Of a DNA stretch of 64,000 bases, positions 55,153-64,000 are shown one piece after another (position 1 is the first letter of the stretch; each line of letters opens with the position of its first letter). Below the pieces are notes generated by a model. It was not told the origin of the DNA. It worked only from the letters and a program-made list of their open reading frames with translations, and searched no databases. The DNA is from Shewanella electrica (GTDB lineage: Bacteria > Pseudomonadota > Gammaproteobacteria > Enterobacterales > Shewanellaceae): positions 62,001 to 126,000 of the forward strand of contig NZ_JAKOGG010000006.1 of assembly GCF_022321485.1 (NCBI RefSeq), read 5' to 3'. A program made the position numbers and the translations under genes.

Positions 55153-57363
55153 ATGGAGTCTCGTTTCAGCCATAGTCTGATTGAAGAGCAACATCCTGTG
55201 TTAGAGGGTGGGGCGGCGATGCCGCCCGAAAAGCCGCAGCCGATGCCTGCGCAAGATTTGCGTAAATTGAGTAAAGGATTTCCACGGCAAAGCGTCAATC
55301 CTAACGGTGTTAAGTCTAAAGTAAGCCGTCGCCTATTGGTGGTCGGTTCAGCGTCAGCCATTTCGTTATTTGCTATCTACGAAATGTTGCAGGTATTTAG
55401 TGTCGCATCGGTGACACCGTTGGAATATCTGGTACTGGCGCTGTTTGCGATTAACTTCTGCTGGATTGCGTTGGCATTCAGTGGCGGTGTTGCTGGCTTT
55501 ATCAACATTATGTCGCGCCGCTTCAAACCGCGTAGCAATACCACCGAGGAGTTGTTGACCGACAAAGTTGCGGTGTTAATGCCGACCTACAACGAATCGC
55601 CAGATCGGGTGTTTTCAGCGGTAGAAACTATGGCAATGCGTCTGGTGGAATACACCAAGGATACCCAAGAGCACCAACAGTTTTCTTGGTTTATTTTGTC
55701 TGACACCACCGACCCAGATATCGCCTTAGCGGAAGAACAAGCCTTTTGGTTATTGCGTAAACGAGTGGCGGGCAAGGTTAAGGTTTATTATCGCCGTCGC
55801 CGTAAAAATACTGCACGTAAGTCCGGTAACGTCGCGGATTTTTGTACCCGTTGGGCGGGACACTACGAAAGTATGTTGGTGTTAGACGCCGACAGCTTAA
55901 TGCAAAGCCACTGTATTTTAGAGCTGGCAAAACGGATGCAAGCCGATCCTGACGCGGGCTTGATCCAAACCATTCCGTACTTAGTTAGTGGTGTGACCGT
56001 ACTAGCTCGTTTGCAACAGTTTGCCGCGCGTTTTTACGGTCCAGTGATTGGTACCGGCTTGGCTTGGTGGGTGCAAAAAGAGGGTAACTTCTGGGGCCAC
56101 AACGCCATTATCCGCGTAAAAGCGTTTGTGGAATGTGCCGGTTTGCCCACGCTGAAAGGTAAACCACCGTTTGGCGGTCATATTCTGAGTCACGATTTCG
56201 TGGAAGCGGCGTTGATTCGCCGTTCTGGCTGGAGTGTGAAAATCGCCGCCGATCTGCCGGGCTCTTTCGAAGAATGTCCGCCATCGATGATCGATATGGC
56301 GATTCGTGACCGTCGTTGGTGCCAAGGCAACTTGCAACACAGTCGCATTTTGCCAACTAAGGGCTTGCATTGGATCAACCGCCTGCACTTAGTGACCGGT
56401 ATCATGTCGTACCTGTCATCACCATTTTGGCTATTTTTGATTCTGTTCGGTTTGGCGCTAGCGTTGCAGGCGCACTATATTCGCCCTGAATATTTTACCG
56501 ATCAGTTCTCACTATTCCCTAAATGGCCGGTGATGGACTCCGACCGCGCATTGCGGCTGTTTTATATCACTATGGGCATTTTGTTTGCGCCAAAGATCTT
56601 TGGTTCAGTCTTGCTGCTGACCGACAGTAAACAGTGCAAACAGCTGGGCGGCCGCCTGAAAGTGTCGGGCAGTATTCTGCTTGAGATCATTATCTCGGCG
56701 TTGATTGCGCCCATCATGATGTTTATCCACTGTGGTGCAGTGTTTTCCATTCTGTCTGGACAGGACAGTGGTTGGGCGCCGCAGCGACGTGATGACGGTA
56801 GCTTGCCGTGGAAAGATGTGTTGTATCGTCACCGTTGGCACATGATTTTAGGTATTGTGCTAAGTTATTTGGCCTATTTGGATTCATGGATTTTGGTGGC
56901 GTGGTTGTCGCCAGCATTGCTGGGGTTGTGGATTGCCGTGCCACTGTCGATGGCAACTGCATCGCAAAAAGTGGGCCGTTGGGTGAAATCGAAAAAACTG
57001 CTCGCCACGCCAGAAGAGATTGAACCGCCGCAGCTTATTTTAGCGGCTGCGCAAGCGCGTAAAGCCTATGAAAGTTCGCTGGCACAGATTTGGCACTTGC
57101 CAAGTTTGCTTGAACGCCCTGAGCTGATGGAACTGCATATGGCCATTATGGACAAGTTGCCGACGCATATACCCGGTGGTCAGATTGAAGCCTTAGACGC
57201 CATTGCGCGAGTGAAAGTACACGAAGCACAGAGTCAGCGACAATTACTCAGCGTGCTAGATAACAAAGAACGCAGCTATGTTTTAGGTAATCCACTGCTG
57301 TTGCAGATTATGCAGAAGTTACCTAAAGAACACGCCGATGACGATGTGATCAGTATCTGCTAA
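55153..57363 (+). CDS. opgH: glucan glucosyltransferase OpgH (MdoH)
   Basis: Inner-membrane family 2 glycosyltransferase that polymerises UDP-glucose into the beta-glucan backbone and exports it. The 736-residue protein is shorter than E. coli OpgH (847), mainly at the N-terminus. Two membrane helices precede the cytoplasmic catalytic domain, with MPTYNES, LDADSLM (DxD) and [10 protein letters not shown] (QxxRW-type). Several membrane helices follow from about residue 410. It forms an operon with opgG and is followed by a terminator. Confidence 0.94.
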   Translation: MESRFSHSLIEEQHPVLEGGAAMPPEKPQPMPAQDLRKLSKGFPRQSVNPNGVKSKVSRRLLVVGSASAISLFAIYEMLQVFSVASVTPLEYLVLALFAINFCWIALAFSGGVAGFINIMSRRFKPRSNTTEELLTDKVAVLMPTYNESPDRVFSAVETMAMRLVEYTKDTQEHQQFSWFILSDTTDPDIALAEEQAFWLLRKRVAGKVKVYYRRRRKNTARKSGNVADFCTRWAGHYESMLVLDADSLMQSHCILELAKRMQADPDAGLIQTIPYLVSGVTVLARLQQFAARFYGPVIGTGLAWWVQKEGNFWGHNAIIRVKAFVECAGLPTLKGKPPFGGHILSHDFVEAALIRRSGWSVKIAADLPGSFEECPPSMIDMAIRDRRWCQGNLQHSRILPTKGLHWINRLHLVTGIMSYLSSPFWLFLILFGLALALQAHYIRPEYFTDQFSLFPKWPVMDSDRALRLFYITMGILFAPKIFGSVLLLTDSKQCKQLGGRLKVSGSILLEIIISALIAPIMMFIHCGAVFSILSGQDSGWAPQRRDDGSLPWKDVLYRHRWHMILGIVLSYLAYLDSWILVAWLSPALLGLWIAVPLSMATASQKVGRWVKSKKLLATPEEIEPPQLILAAAQARKAYESSLAQIWHLPSLLERPELMELHMAIMDKLPTHIPGGQIEALDAIARVKVHEAQSQRQLLSVLDNKERSYVLGNPLLLQIMQKLPKEHADDDVISIC

Positions 57364-57383
57364 GTCTTGTACAACTGCTCACC

Positions 57384-57419
57384 AAAAATGCCGGATGCTT
57401 AATTGCTCCGGCATTTTTT
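57384..57419 (+). terminator. intrinsic terminator after opgH
   Basis: AAAAATGCCGG (57384-57394) and CCGGCATTTTTT (57408-57419), a 13-base loop and a T6 tract, 20 bases after the stop. Confidence 0.85.
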
Positions 57420-57434
57420 ATTGTGGTGAATGTC

Positions 57435-57536
57435 TAGGGGCTGTTTATCTTTAGCGTTTAATTTTTGTTCAAATCAAACGCGTTATGAACGAGGCGCGGC
57501 CTGCGACGCTTAGTCAGCAAAGATATATAGCCCCTA
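57435..57536. mobile_element. MITE-like element with 17-base terminal inverted repeats
   Basis: AGGGGCTGTTTATCTTT (57436-57452) is repeated inverted at 57519-57535 with 15 of 17 matching. A TA dinucleotide flanks each end (TA-GGGGC and GCCCC-TA), as expected for a TA target duplication of the IS630/Tc1 type. The ~100-base element has no coding capacity. It lies between the opgH terminator and the acyl-CoA dehydrogenase gene and could affect that gene's promoter. Confidence 0.6.
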
Positions 57537-57637
57537 AGAATAAGCGTGATCAAGCCAGCGCTTTAGTGCGTGGGGTTTGCTAAGTTAACCGATAGCGATT
57601 AAATTAAACAATCGTTTGAATTTGCTGAGGTTAACCC

Positions 57638-59398
57638 ATGAGTTCATATCACGCACCAACCGACGAGATGATGTTCCTGCTGCAACAGGTGTTCGACGCA
57701 CCTTCCGTGTGGCAAACCCTGCCTGCCTTAGCCGATAACATCGATATCGACACCGCCGCAGCAATTTTGGAAGAAGCCGCCAAAATCAATGGTGAGTTAG
57801 TGGCACCGCTCAATCGTACTGGCGATGAGCAAGGTGTCAGATTCACTGGCGGTCAAGTGTTTACGCCTGATGGTTATCGCGATGCTTATCGACAATATGC
57901 TGAAGGTGGTTGGGTCGGTTTGTGTGGTGAACCCGAGTTTGGCGGCATGGGTATGCCCAAAATGCTCGGCGTACTGGTAGATGAACTCGGTTACAGCGCC
58001 AATAATGCGTTTAACTTATACGGCTCATTAACCGCTGGTGCGGCGCTGTGTATTCACGCTCATGGCGATGACGAACTCAAACAACGTTTCCTTCCCGGTT
58101 TATATTCCGGCGAATGGGCAGGCGCCATGGATATGACCGAACCGCAAGCTGGTTCCGATCTACGCTACATCAGCACTAAGGCTGAGCCTCAAGCGGATGG
58201 TAGTTATTCAATCAGTGGCAGTAAGATTTTTATCACAGGTGGCGATCATGATTTAACCGCCAACATTATCCATTTAGTGCTGGCAAAAATTGCCGGTAGC
58301 GACGGTATCTCATTGTTCGTCGTGCCTAAAATCAAAGTGGATGCTGCTGGCAACTGCACTGAGGCCAACGGCGTCAGTGCTGGTGCCATCGAACATAAGA
58401 TGGGGCTTAAAGCGTCTGCCACTTGTGTGATGAATTACGACAATGCCGAAGGATTTTTGGTTGGCCGTGCCAACCGCGGCTTAGTGTGTATGTTCACCAT
58501 GATGAACTACGAGCGCCTGTCGATCGGTATTCAAGGGCTGGGCAGCGCGCAAGCGGCATATCGCATGGCGGCAGATTATGCCAAAGAGCGCCTGCAAGGC
58601 AGCGATAGCAGCAACGCGCAGCAACAAGCGCCAATTATTGTCCACGGCGATGTGCGTCGTATGCTGCTCAATTGTCGCTGCTTAACCGATGCGGGCAGGG
58701 CGCTGGCGGTGTTCACTGGTTTACAGTTGGACTTAGCCAAATATAGCCAAGACGAGGCCCAAAAAGCCTATGCCACCAAGCTGGCGGCATTACTTACTCC
58801 AGTGACCAAAGCGTTTCTTACCGACCGCGGCCTAGAATGTGCCATTAGTGCGCAACAAGTGTTTGGTGGTCATGGTTATATCCGCGAAACCGGCATTGAG
58901 CAGTGGGTACGTGATACGCGTATTGCACAAATATACGAAGGCACCAATGGCATTCAAGCGATTGATTTCTTGGGGCGTAAGTTAGTGGCGGATAGGTTGG
59001 TGACGATTACTGAGTTGTTTAACCAGTTGTCGTTGCAGTTGGCGCAAAGCAGCGATGTACCATCCCATCTGATTGCGCAGCAACAAACCATGCAGGACGA
59101 CTTTTTAGCGGCAATGCATGAGGTGATGGCAGCCAAAGATGACGATAGTAACCTGATCAACGCCGTGGCGGTGGATGCGTTGGACGCTTTTGGCTACCTG
59201 ATGTGCGGCTATTTCTGGTTATTGATGCAACAAACCGCGAAACAACAGCAATCAACTTTGCCTGAAGCATGGGTGACTGGCAAATCACAATTGGCAGAAT
59301 ACTATTTTGCCCGTCTTGCGCCACGTTTTGCCATGCACTTAGTCAGTGTTCGAGCGGGTTCAACGGCAACGATGCAAGTGGATATCGCCGCATTTTAA
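57638..59398 (+). CDS. acyl-CoA dehydrogenase
   Basis: FAD-dependent dehydrogenase of 586 residues, one of the longer acyl-CoA dehydrogenases with a C-terminal extension of about 130 residues. It shows the FAD/substrate signature MDMTEPQAGSDL (near 167), KIFITGG, the second signature QQVFGGHGYIRETGIEQWVRD and YEGTNGIQAIDFLGRKL. The catalytic Glu is expected in the YEGTN segment. It probably takes part in fatty-acid or branched-chain beta-oxidation; chain length cannot be told. It is transcribed alone and ends against dacB with a hairpin between. Confidence 0.92.
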   Translation: MSSYHAPTDEMMFLLQQVFDAPSVWQTLPALADNIDIDTAAAILEEAAKINGELVAPLNRTGDEQGVRFTGGQVFTPDGYRDAYRQYAEGGWVGLCGEPEFGGMGMPKMLGVLVDELGYSANNAFNLYGSLTAGAALCIHAHGDDELKQRFLPGLYSGEWAGAMDMTEPQAGSDLRYISTKAEPQADGSYSISGSKIFITGGDHDLTANIIHLVLAKIAGSDGISLFVVPKIKVDAAGNCTEANGVSAGAIEHKMGLKASATCVMNYDNAEGFLVGRANRGLVCMFTMMNYERLSIGIQGLGSAQAAYRMAADYAKERLQGSDSSNAQQQAPIIVHGDVRRMLLNCRCLTDAGRALAVFTGLQLDLAKYSQDEAQKAYATKLAALLTPVTKAFLTDRGLECAISAQQVFGGHGYIRETGIEQWVRDTRIAQIYEGTNGIQAIDFLGRKLVADRLVTITELFNQLSLQLAQSSDVPSHLIAQQQTMQDDFLAAMHEVMAAKDDDSNLINAVAVDALDAFGYLMCGYFWLLMQQTAKQQQSTLPEAWVTGKSQLAEYYFARLAPRFAMHLVSVRAGSTATMQVDIAAF

Positions 59399-59412
59399 TG
59401 GGGTTTAGTCGT

Positions 59413-59439
59413 GCAGTGAGCGGCTAAGTGGCTCACTGC
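59413..59439. terminator. hairpin between acyl-CoA dehydrogenase and dacB
   Basis: GCAGTGAGC and GCTCACTGC (nine bp, nine-base loop), covering the dacB stop codon. There is no long T tract on either side, so termination strength is uncertain. Confidence 0.5.
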
Positions 59440-60986
59440 TGCGATTGGTTTGCTGCCGAGCTTGGCGGTGCCAGTTTAGGCTGGTTTTTAGCTTTGCTTG
59501 TTGCTGCCGCCGCAATGGCGCTTGGCTTAGTGAATTGTTTAATTAATTGCTTCAGCAACGGTGGCGCCAGTGTCGCCGGATGATATTGATTGGCGGGTAA
59601 GCCGGTTTCGAGCAATACAAACGGGTACAACTTAGCGGTATCATCCTCGCCAATTTGAATATATCCCGCCAAATTATCCACCCCGGTCATACTGCCGGTT
59701 TTCGCGCGGATCTTGCCGCGCAACTGCGGATTCACAAAACCGCGCTTAAATTTGAGCGTGCCATTGTAGCCAGACAACGGCAGCGCTTTAATCAGCCATT
59801 TCAATTCGTCATCACGCTGTAGCAGCAGCAGTACCGAAAACAGTTGTTCGGCGTTAACTTGGTTGTAACGCGATAACCCAGAACCATCGATAATATTGGC
59901 GTCGGTCATATCTACGCCCAAGCCACTCAAGGTCTGTTTCAGCGCTTGCGCACCATATTCAAAGCCATTGTGCTGAAACAGCTGCTGGCCCATGCGTTTT
60001 AGCACGGCATCGGCAATCAAGTTGTCAGACTTGGCCAACATCTCGGTCAGTAGCAGTTGCAATGGCATTGATGGGAATTGGCTGATTAAGGTGGCGTGTT
60101 CGATGCTGGCTGGCGCGACTTTAATATCACCCGCTAGCTGAAATGTGTTGCCGATTTGCTGTTTAATTTGCGCTTGAATATAGGCGGCGGGATCTACAAT
60201 CGCCACCTGCAATGGCAGTGGGTCTTTCATCTGGTAACAGCCGGTAAGCTGATACCGATTGCCTTGCGCATGGCCTAGATGCAGCTTACACAGTGCACTG
60301 GGGGCGGTGGGTTGGTAACTGGCGCTGTTATCTATGGTTAACGGATAACTTAAATGTACGCGGCTAGGGTAAATCTGCGCGCTAACCTGAGTTGCCTCTT
60401 TTCCCTTAGGTTGAATGCTGGTGACGGAACCCTTAACACAATTCCTATCGAGGATCAGTTTGCCCACTGGCGCCGCAAAACACACACCGAGATCATCCCA
60501 CAACCAACCCGCGCCCCATTTAGGGCTGTCATCATCAGCCAGTAAAATCACATCGCCACTGACTTCGGTAATGCCCGCTTTGGGCACCTCTGCCATCAAG
60601 CGCCCCAGTTGCTCGCTGGTTAAGCGTGGATCGCCATCGAATTTCAGCAGCAGGTTACCGTTAAGTTTGGTGCCTTCGCGTTGGCCTTGATAATACAAGC
60701 CGGTGCTAAACACAAAATCAGGCCCTAGCACCTTGGTGGCGGCCACCGCGGTAAACAGTTTTAGGGTGCTGGCGGGCAGTTGGAGTTGTTGGCTGTTGTG
60801 GTCAATCAGCCGTTTGCCGCTGGGATCAGCCACAATCAGAGAGACGTTGGTGTTGTTGGGTTGCAGTGTTTGCCAGTCAACATCACTATTGGCTGCATAC
60901 GATGCAAAACCTAGCGCACATAGCATCACACTTAACAGGAATTTGCTGACTGGTTGAGACAGAAAAACGTGGCGGGGTTGCATCAT
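59433..60986 (-). CDS. dacB: D-alanyl-D-alanine carboxypeptidase/endopeptidase DacB (PBP4-type)
   Basis: Penicillin-binding protein of family S13, trimming or cleaving peptidoglycan cross-links in the periplasm. The 517-residue protein has a signal peptide (hydrophobic FLLSVMLCALGFASYA, cut before AN). The three active-site motifs are S73-T-L-K76, SGLSRYN (SxN) and AKTGS (KTG). An Ala/Lys/Pro/Ser/Gln-rich tail of about 30 residues follows the domain and looks disordered. A small membrane-protein gene lies 23 bases upstream and is probably co-transcribed. Confidence 0.94.
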   Translation of the reverse strand: MMQPRHVFLSQPVSKFLLSVMLCALGFASYAANSDVDWQTLQPNNTNVSLIVADPSGKRLIDHNSQQLQLPASTLKLFTAVAATKVLGPDFVFSTGLYYQGQREGTKLNGNLLLKFDGDPRLTSEQLGRLMAEVPKAGITEVSGDVILLADDDSPKWGAGWLWDDLGVCFAAPVGKLILDRNCVKGSVTSIQPKGKEATQVSAQIYPSRVHLSYPLTIDNSASYQPTAPSALCKLHLGHAQGNRYQLTGCYQMKDPLPLQVAIVDPAAYIQAQIKQQIGNTFQLAGDIKVAPASIEHATLISQFPSMPLQLLLTEMLAKSDNLIADAVLKRMGQQLFQHNGFEYGAQALKQTLSGLGVDMTDANIIDGSGLSRYNQVNAEQLFSVLLLLQRDDELKWLIKALPLSGYNGTLKFKRGFVNPQLRGKIRAKTGSMTGVDNLAGYIQIGEDDTAKLYPFVLLETGLPANQYHPATLAPPLLKQLIKQFTKPSAIAAAATSKAKNQPKLAPPSSAANQSQQ

Positions 60987-61009
60987 GATGAGCCTAACTC
61001 GGCAAAGGA

Positions 61010-61180
61010 TTATTCATCGGCGTCATCCGACACCATCAAGCGATAAAGTTTCAAAGTGACAAATACCACTAAGATCAGAAACAGTGGCATTACCATCGCG
61101 CCTAACCAATCTTTAAAATGGAAGATGCCCCAAGCGGCGCCCAATGTCGCCAGCAGTGTAAACAGTAGCTCTTTTTTCAT
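61010..61180 (-). CDS. 56-residue membrane protein upstream of dacB
   Basis: A short frame starting MKKELLFTLLATLGAAWGIF. It has two hydrophobic helices (about 5-19 and 27-44) separated by HFKDWLGA, and a charged tail SDDADE. It has an AAGG ribosome site nine bases before the ATG and ends 23 bases before dacB. The length, hydrophobic pattern and spacing support a real gene. The family is unknown. Confidence 0.7.
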   Translation of the reverse strand: MKKELLFTLLATLGAAWGIFHFKDWLGAMVMPLFLILVVFVTLKLYRLMVSDDADE

Positions 61181-61448
61181 CAATAAACCTTATTATCACG
61201 CATTTTTCTGCGCACTATTTTGCCCGCAGTATAACCCGCTGCGCCAGTGATGGCGGGTATTTATCAGCGCAAAAGTAACAAATTGGCGATTAATAAAGCA
61301 AATTGCGCCCTTGGCTTAGCGGTTCGAGGAGAAAATTCTTGCCGATGGGGTTACAAGTCGGTAAGTTCTTATCCCTTATTTTGGCAGCAGCGTTTTGCTG
61401 AGCAAGTGATATAAGTTCCCTTGGTGGAATTATAGACAGGAGGATATC

Positions 61449-62756
61449 TTGCTGGACCATTCTGGCGGCATTGCCATTGCCCCTGAGAATATACATTGGT
61501 TGTTAACGCCGGTGCATTTCAGGGAAACACTGCTTGAGCAGATCAAGCAAGCACAAAAAGTCATCTATATTGCAGCGCTATATTTAGAAGATGACGATGC
61601 TGGACGTGAGATCCTCGACGCACTGTTAGCTGCCAAAGCAGCCAATCCTCAGCTTGATATTAAAGTCTTGGTTGATTTCCACCGCGCTCGCCGTGGCCTG
61701 ATTGGTCAAAAAGGCGATAGCGGTAACTATTTGCTGTACCGTAAATTGATGCAACAAGCCGCTGCGCCGTTTGCTATTTACGGTGTGCCGGTTAAGTCGC
61801 GCGAATTTTTAGGGGTGTTACACCTCAAAGGCTTCATTATTGATGACAACGTCATCTATAGTGGCGCCAGCCTCAATAACGTGTATCTGCAAAAGCAGCA
61901 ACGTTATCGTCTAGACCGTTATTATTTGATCAACTCGGCTGAATTGGCCGCCAGCATGATCGATATGATCGACCAAGATATTCTGGCCGATGAAGCGGTA
62001 GTTAAACTCACTGACGACAACTGCTGCAAACCCGATAAAAACCAACTGCGGGCATTCAAGCAACGTCTAGCGCATGCGTCTTATCGTTTCCGAGCTAAAC
62101 ACAATGGCTTGCGAGTGACGCCGTTGGTGGGCTTGGGGCGCAAGAGCAACAAGCTCAATAACGCAATTTTAGAATTGGTGAAATCATCGCAGCGCGAGAT
62201 GTTCATCTGTACGCCATACTTTAATCCACCATATTCGTTGGCGCGGGCAATCAGTCGCCAGCTGCGCCGCGGGGTGAAGATTGACATTATCGTTGGCGAT
62301 AAAACCGCTAACGATTTTTATATTCCACCAGAAAAACCGTTTTCTACCATTGGTGCGCTGCCGTATCTGTACGAGCAATCACTGCGTAAGTTTATGAAGC
62401 GGCAACAGTGGGCTATCGAAAAGGGCTTGCTGAATGTCTACTTGTGGAAACACGACGATAATAGCTTCCACCTCAAAGGCATTAGCGTGGATCATCAGCA
62501 ACATCTGCTGACTGGCAGTAACCTCAATCCCCGTGCTTGGGCGTTGGATTTGGAAAACGGCTTGTTAGTGCATGATGAGCAACAACTGCTGAAAGATAAG
62601 TTTGTTGAAGAACAGCAACGCCTGTTGGTGCACGGCCATAAGTTAAGCCATTATCGCGCGCTGGATACGCTGCAACAATATCCAGCACCGGTGAAGAAGA
62701 TCCTTAACCGAATCCGTCGCTTAAAAGCGGATTTGTTGCTGCGACGCATTCTGTAA
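61449..62756 (+). CDS. pssA: CDP-diacylglycerol-serine O-phosphatidyltransferase PssA (PLD type)
   Basis: Makes phosphatidylserine from CDP-diacylglycerol and serine, on the way to phosphatidylethanolamine, at the inner membrane surface. The 435-residue protein has two phospholipase-D motifs: HLKGFIIDDNVIYSGASLNN (near 138) and HLKGISVDHQQHLLTGSNLN (near 345). This is the enteric type I enzyme. The start is TTG at 61449 with a strong GGAGGA ribosome site. The DTW-domain gene follows after 18 bases; from memory, the same two gene families are neighbours in E. coli. Confidence 0.94.
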   Translation: MLDHSGGIAIAPENIHWLLTPVHFRETLLEQIKQAQKVIYIAALYLEDDDAGREILDALLAAKAANPQLDIKVLVDFHRARRGLIGQKGDSGNYLLYRKLMQQAAAPFAIYGVPVKSREFLGVLHLKGFIIDDNVIYSGASLNNVYLQKQQRYRLDRYYLINSAELAASMIDMIDQDILADEAVVKLTDDNCCKPDKNQLRAFKQRLAHASYRFRAKHNGLRVTPLVGLGRKSNKLNNAILELVKSSQREMFICTPYFNPPYSLARAISRQLRRGVKIDIIVGDKTANDFYIPPEKPFSTIGALPYLYEQSLRKFMKRQQWAIEKGLLNVYLWKHDDNSFHLKGISVDHQQHLLTGSNLNPRAWALDLENGLLVHDEQQLLKDKFVEEQQRLLVHGHKLSHYRALDTLQQYPAPVKKILNRIRRLKADLLLRRIL

Positions 62757-62774
62757 CTAATCAGGTACACAAAA

Positions 62775-63551
62775 TTGCCGTTAGACGTTGAAGTTAACTG
62801 CGCGACTGCCGCGCAACAACCGCCTCATGCGGTGCATCGCTTGTTTGACTATCGGCAATCACTGGCTACGCGGCCTTATGCGTCGCGTGGCAATAAGGTG
62901 CTACGTTGTCGCCGTTGCATGCTGCCACAAACGGTATGCACCTGCGCTTGGCGTAAACCGTGCGAGTCAAATGCCGCCTTTGCTTTGGTGATGTACGATA
63001 CCGAAGTGCTTAAGCCAAGTAACAGTGGCCGGTTGATCGCCGACCTCATCCCCGATACTCACGCGTTTTTATGGTCGCGCACTGCGCCCGATGCAGGGTT
63101 ATTGGCCTTGCTGGCCGATCCGCAATATCAAGCTTATCTGGTGTTTCCAGCAGAATACGCGCTGGAACAACAGCAAGTGGTGCCGCAACTGCCAACCACA
63201 AGCGACGACACTAGTGCGAAAAAGCCGCTGTTTATTTTGCTTGATGGTTGTTGGCGCGAAGCGGTAAAGATGTTCCGCAAAAGTCCGTATCTGCACCATT
63301 TGCCAATGTTGTCGTTCAGCCCAGAGAGCATCGCCCATTATCGACTGCGCAAAGGGCAGCGGGATTTCCAATTGGGGACGGCAGAAGTTGCCGTATTGAC
63401 CTTGCAAGCCTGTGGTGAGCAAGCCAATGCTGACGCACTGTCAGATTGGTTTAACCTGTTTGTGGAATGTAGTTTGTTGGGGCGTAGCCACAATAAAACA
63501 GCATCACTGGACAGCATTGCCGCGTTGCGCACTATCGTCGCACAACGCTAA
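62775..63551 (+). CDS. DTW-domain protein (TapT/YfiP-like)
   Basis: A 258-residue protein of the DTW family, whose characterised E. coli member TapT adds the aminocarboxypropyl group of acp3U47 to tRNA. An N-terminal zinc-type cysteine set is visible: CRRCMLPQTVCTC (residues ~45-58). The signature region reads LLDGCWREAVKMFRKSPYL, with Cys where the family name implies Thr (DTW-like DGCW). The C-terminal RKGQRDFQLGTAEV matches the family's substrate loop. The start is TTG at 62775, 18 bases after pssA; no strong ribosome site was seen, so a later start is possible. Confidence 0.85.
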   Translation: MPLDVEVNCATAAQQPPHAVHRLFDYRQSLATRPYASRGNKVLRCRRCMLPQTVCTCAWRKPCESNAAFALVMYDTEVLKPSNSGRLIADLIPDTHAFLWSRTAPDAGLLALLADPQYQAYLVFPAEYALEQQQVVPQLPTTSDDTSAKKPLFILLDGCWREAVKMFRKSPYLHHLPMLSFSPESIAHYRLRKGQRDFQLGTAEVAVLTLQACGEQANADALSDWFNLFVECSLLGRSHNKTASLDSIAALRTIVAQR

Positions 63552-63573
63552 GCGACGCTAAGCATAAGCAACG

Positions 63574-64000
63574 TTAGGCTTTAGTTGTGTGTTTCAAAAT
63601 GTCGCCCACTAACTGGTGGGCCATCTTAATATCCCGTTCGCCCAACTGCGCCACACCATCCAACAACCACTGTTTTAATTTTTCATCTTGTTGATTACCC
63701 AATTGCGCCATGGTTTGCAGCACACGTTGCTTCAACGCTTGGGTTTGATGTTCATCAGCACTTTGCTGTTGTAAGCCGATACGTTGCTCGGAGCGCTTCA
63801 TGCCAAGTTCGTAGCAATACACCATCACCGCTTGCGCCAAGTTGAGTGAGGGATAATCACCTGCCAACGGCACGTAACTGTAAAGATCGCACAGTGCCAA
63901 ATCGGTATTCGATAAGCCGCTAGCTTCGCAACCAAACACAATCGCCACGCGTGATTGCGGCTTGTTGGCTAACAACTGTGCCAGTTCATCTGGGCTGTGG
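63574..64000 (-). CDS. trmJ: SPOUT RNA methyltransferase, TrmJ-like (5' end outside window)
   Basis: The visible ~140 C-terminal residues belong to a TrmH/SpoU-family methyltransferase. VAIVFGCEASGLSN, then YVPLAGDYPSLNLAQAV and YCYELGM are the SAM-binding knot motifs 2 and 3. The Ser/Asn and length of the tail fit TrmJ, which 2'-O-methylates position 32 of tRNAs. The FGxExSGL motif has Cys-Glu-Ala where the usual TrmJ has Pro-Glu-Arg, so a paralogue of TrmJ is possible. The frame stays open to the right edge; the N-terminus is not in the window. Confidence 0.75.
   Translation of the reverse strand, partial: HSPDELAQLLANKPQSRVAIVFGCEASGLSNTDLALCDLYSYVPLAGDYPSLNLAQAVMVYCYELGMKRSEQRIGLQQQSADEHQTQALKQRVLQTMAQLGNQQDEKLKQWLLDGVAQLGERDIKMAHQLVGDILKHTTKA

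Overview
The window looks like chromosomal DNA of a gamma-proteobacterium of the Alteromonadales, most probably Shewanella or a close relative. The basis is the gene content: a histidine operon with a His-rich leader peptide, a periplasmic [NiFe] hydrogenase operon with a full hyp maturation set in the order I remember from Shewanella, class I fumarase, opgGH (mdoGH), a chemoreceptor-hemerythrin fusion and many small proteins of Shewanella type. The species cannot be named from the sequence alone.

Layout. 1-6800 (minus): the attenuated his operon hisL-G-D-C-B-H-A-F, with hisI(E) running off the left edge. 7100-9140 (plus): YoaA-type helicase. 9140-11940: an accessory patch. A visibly AT-rich two-gene cassette (a two-TM protein with a PLD-like cytoplasmic domain, translationally coupled to an SplB-like radical SAM protein) lies between two stretches made of short hairpins. 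11940-26250: housekeeping and membrane genes: an M1-type metallopeptidase with a small exported partner, hemB, tsaB, an M50-like membrane protease, fadD, rnd and a chemoreceptor with a C-terminal hemerythrin domain. From memory, yoaA, tsaB, fadD and rnd are close neighbours in E. coli, so 9140-18200 reads as material lying between yoaA and tsaB.

26360-42190 (minus): hydrogen metabolism. One operon carries hyaA-hyaB-hyaC-hyaD, a degenerate HypF-like gene, then hypF-hypB-hypC-hypD-hypE-hypA. Upstream lies a second, separately terminated hyaA-hyaB-hyaC set with no maturation genes of its own. A perfect FNR/EtrA-type palindrome lies between the second set and a divergent two-component system (42510-44569). 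A NikR gene follows, sharing a palindromic TTAA stop with the kinase. Together these suggest anaerobic and nickel-responsive control of two periplasmic H2-oxidising enzymes that share one maturation line.

45100-64000: asnS, a CoA-pyrophosphatase Nudix gene with pabB, class I fumarase, an S9 peptidase, opgGH for osmoregulated periplasmic glucans, an acyl-CoA dehydrogenase, dacB with a 56-residue membrane protein upstream, pssA with a DTW-domain gene (neighbours in E. coli as well), and a TrmJ-like methyltransferase cut by the right edge. A MITE-like inverted repeat lies upstream of the acyl-CoA dehydrogenase. No tRNA, rRNA, CRISPR array, prophage or complete insertion sequence was found.
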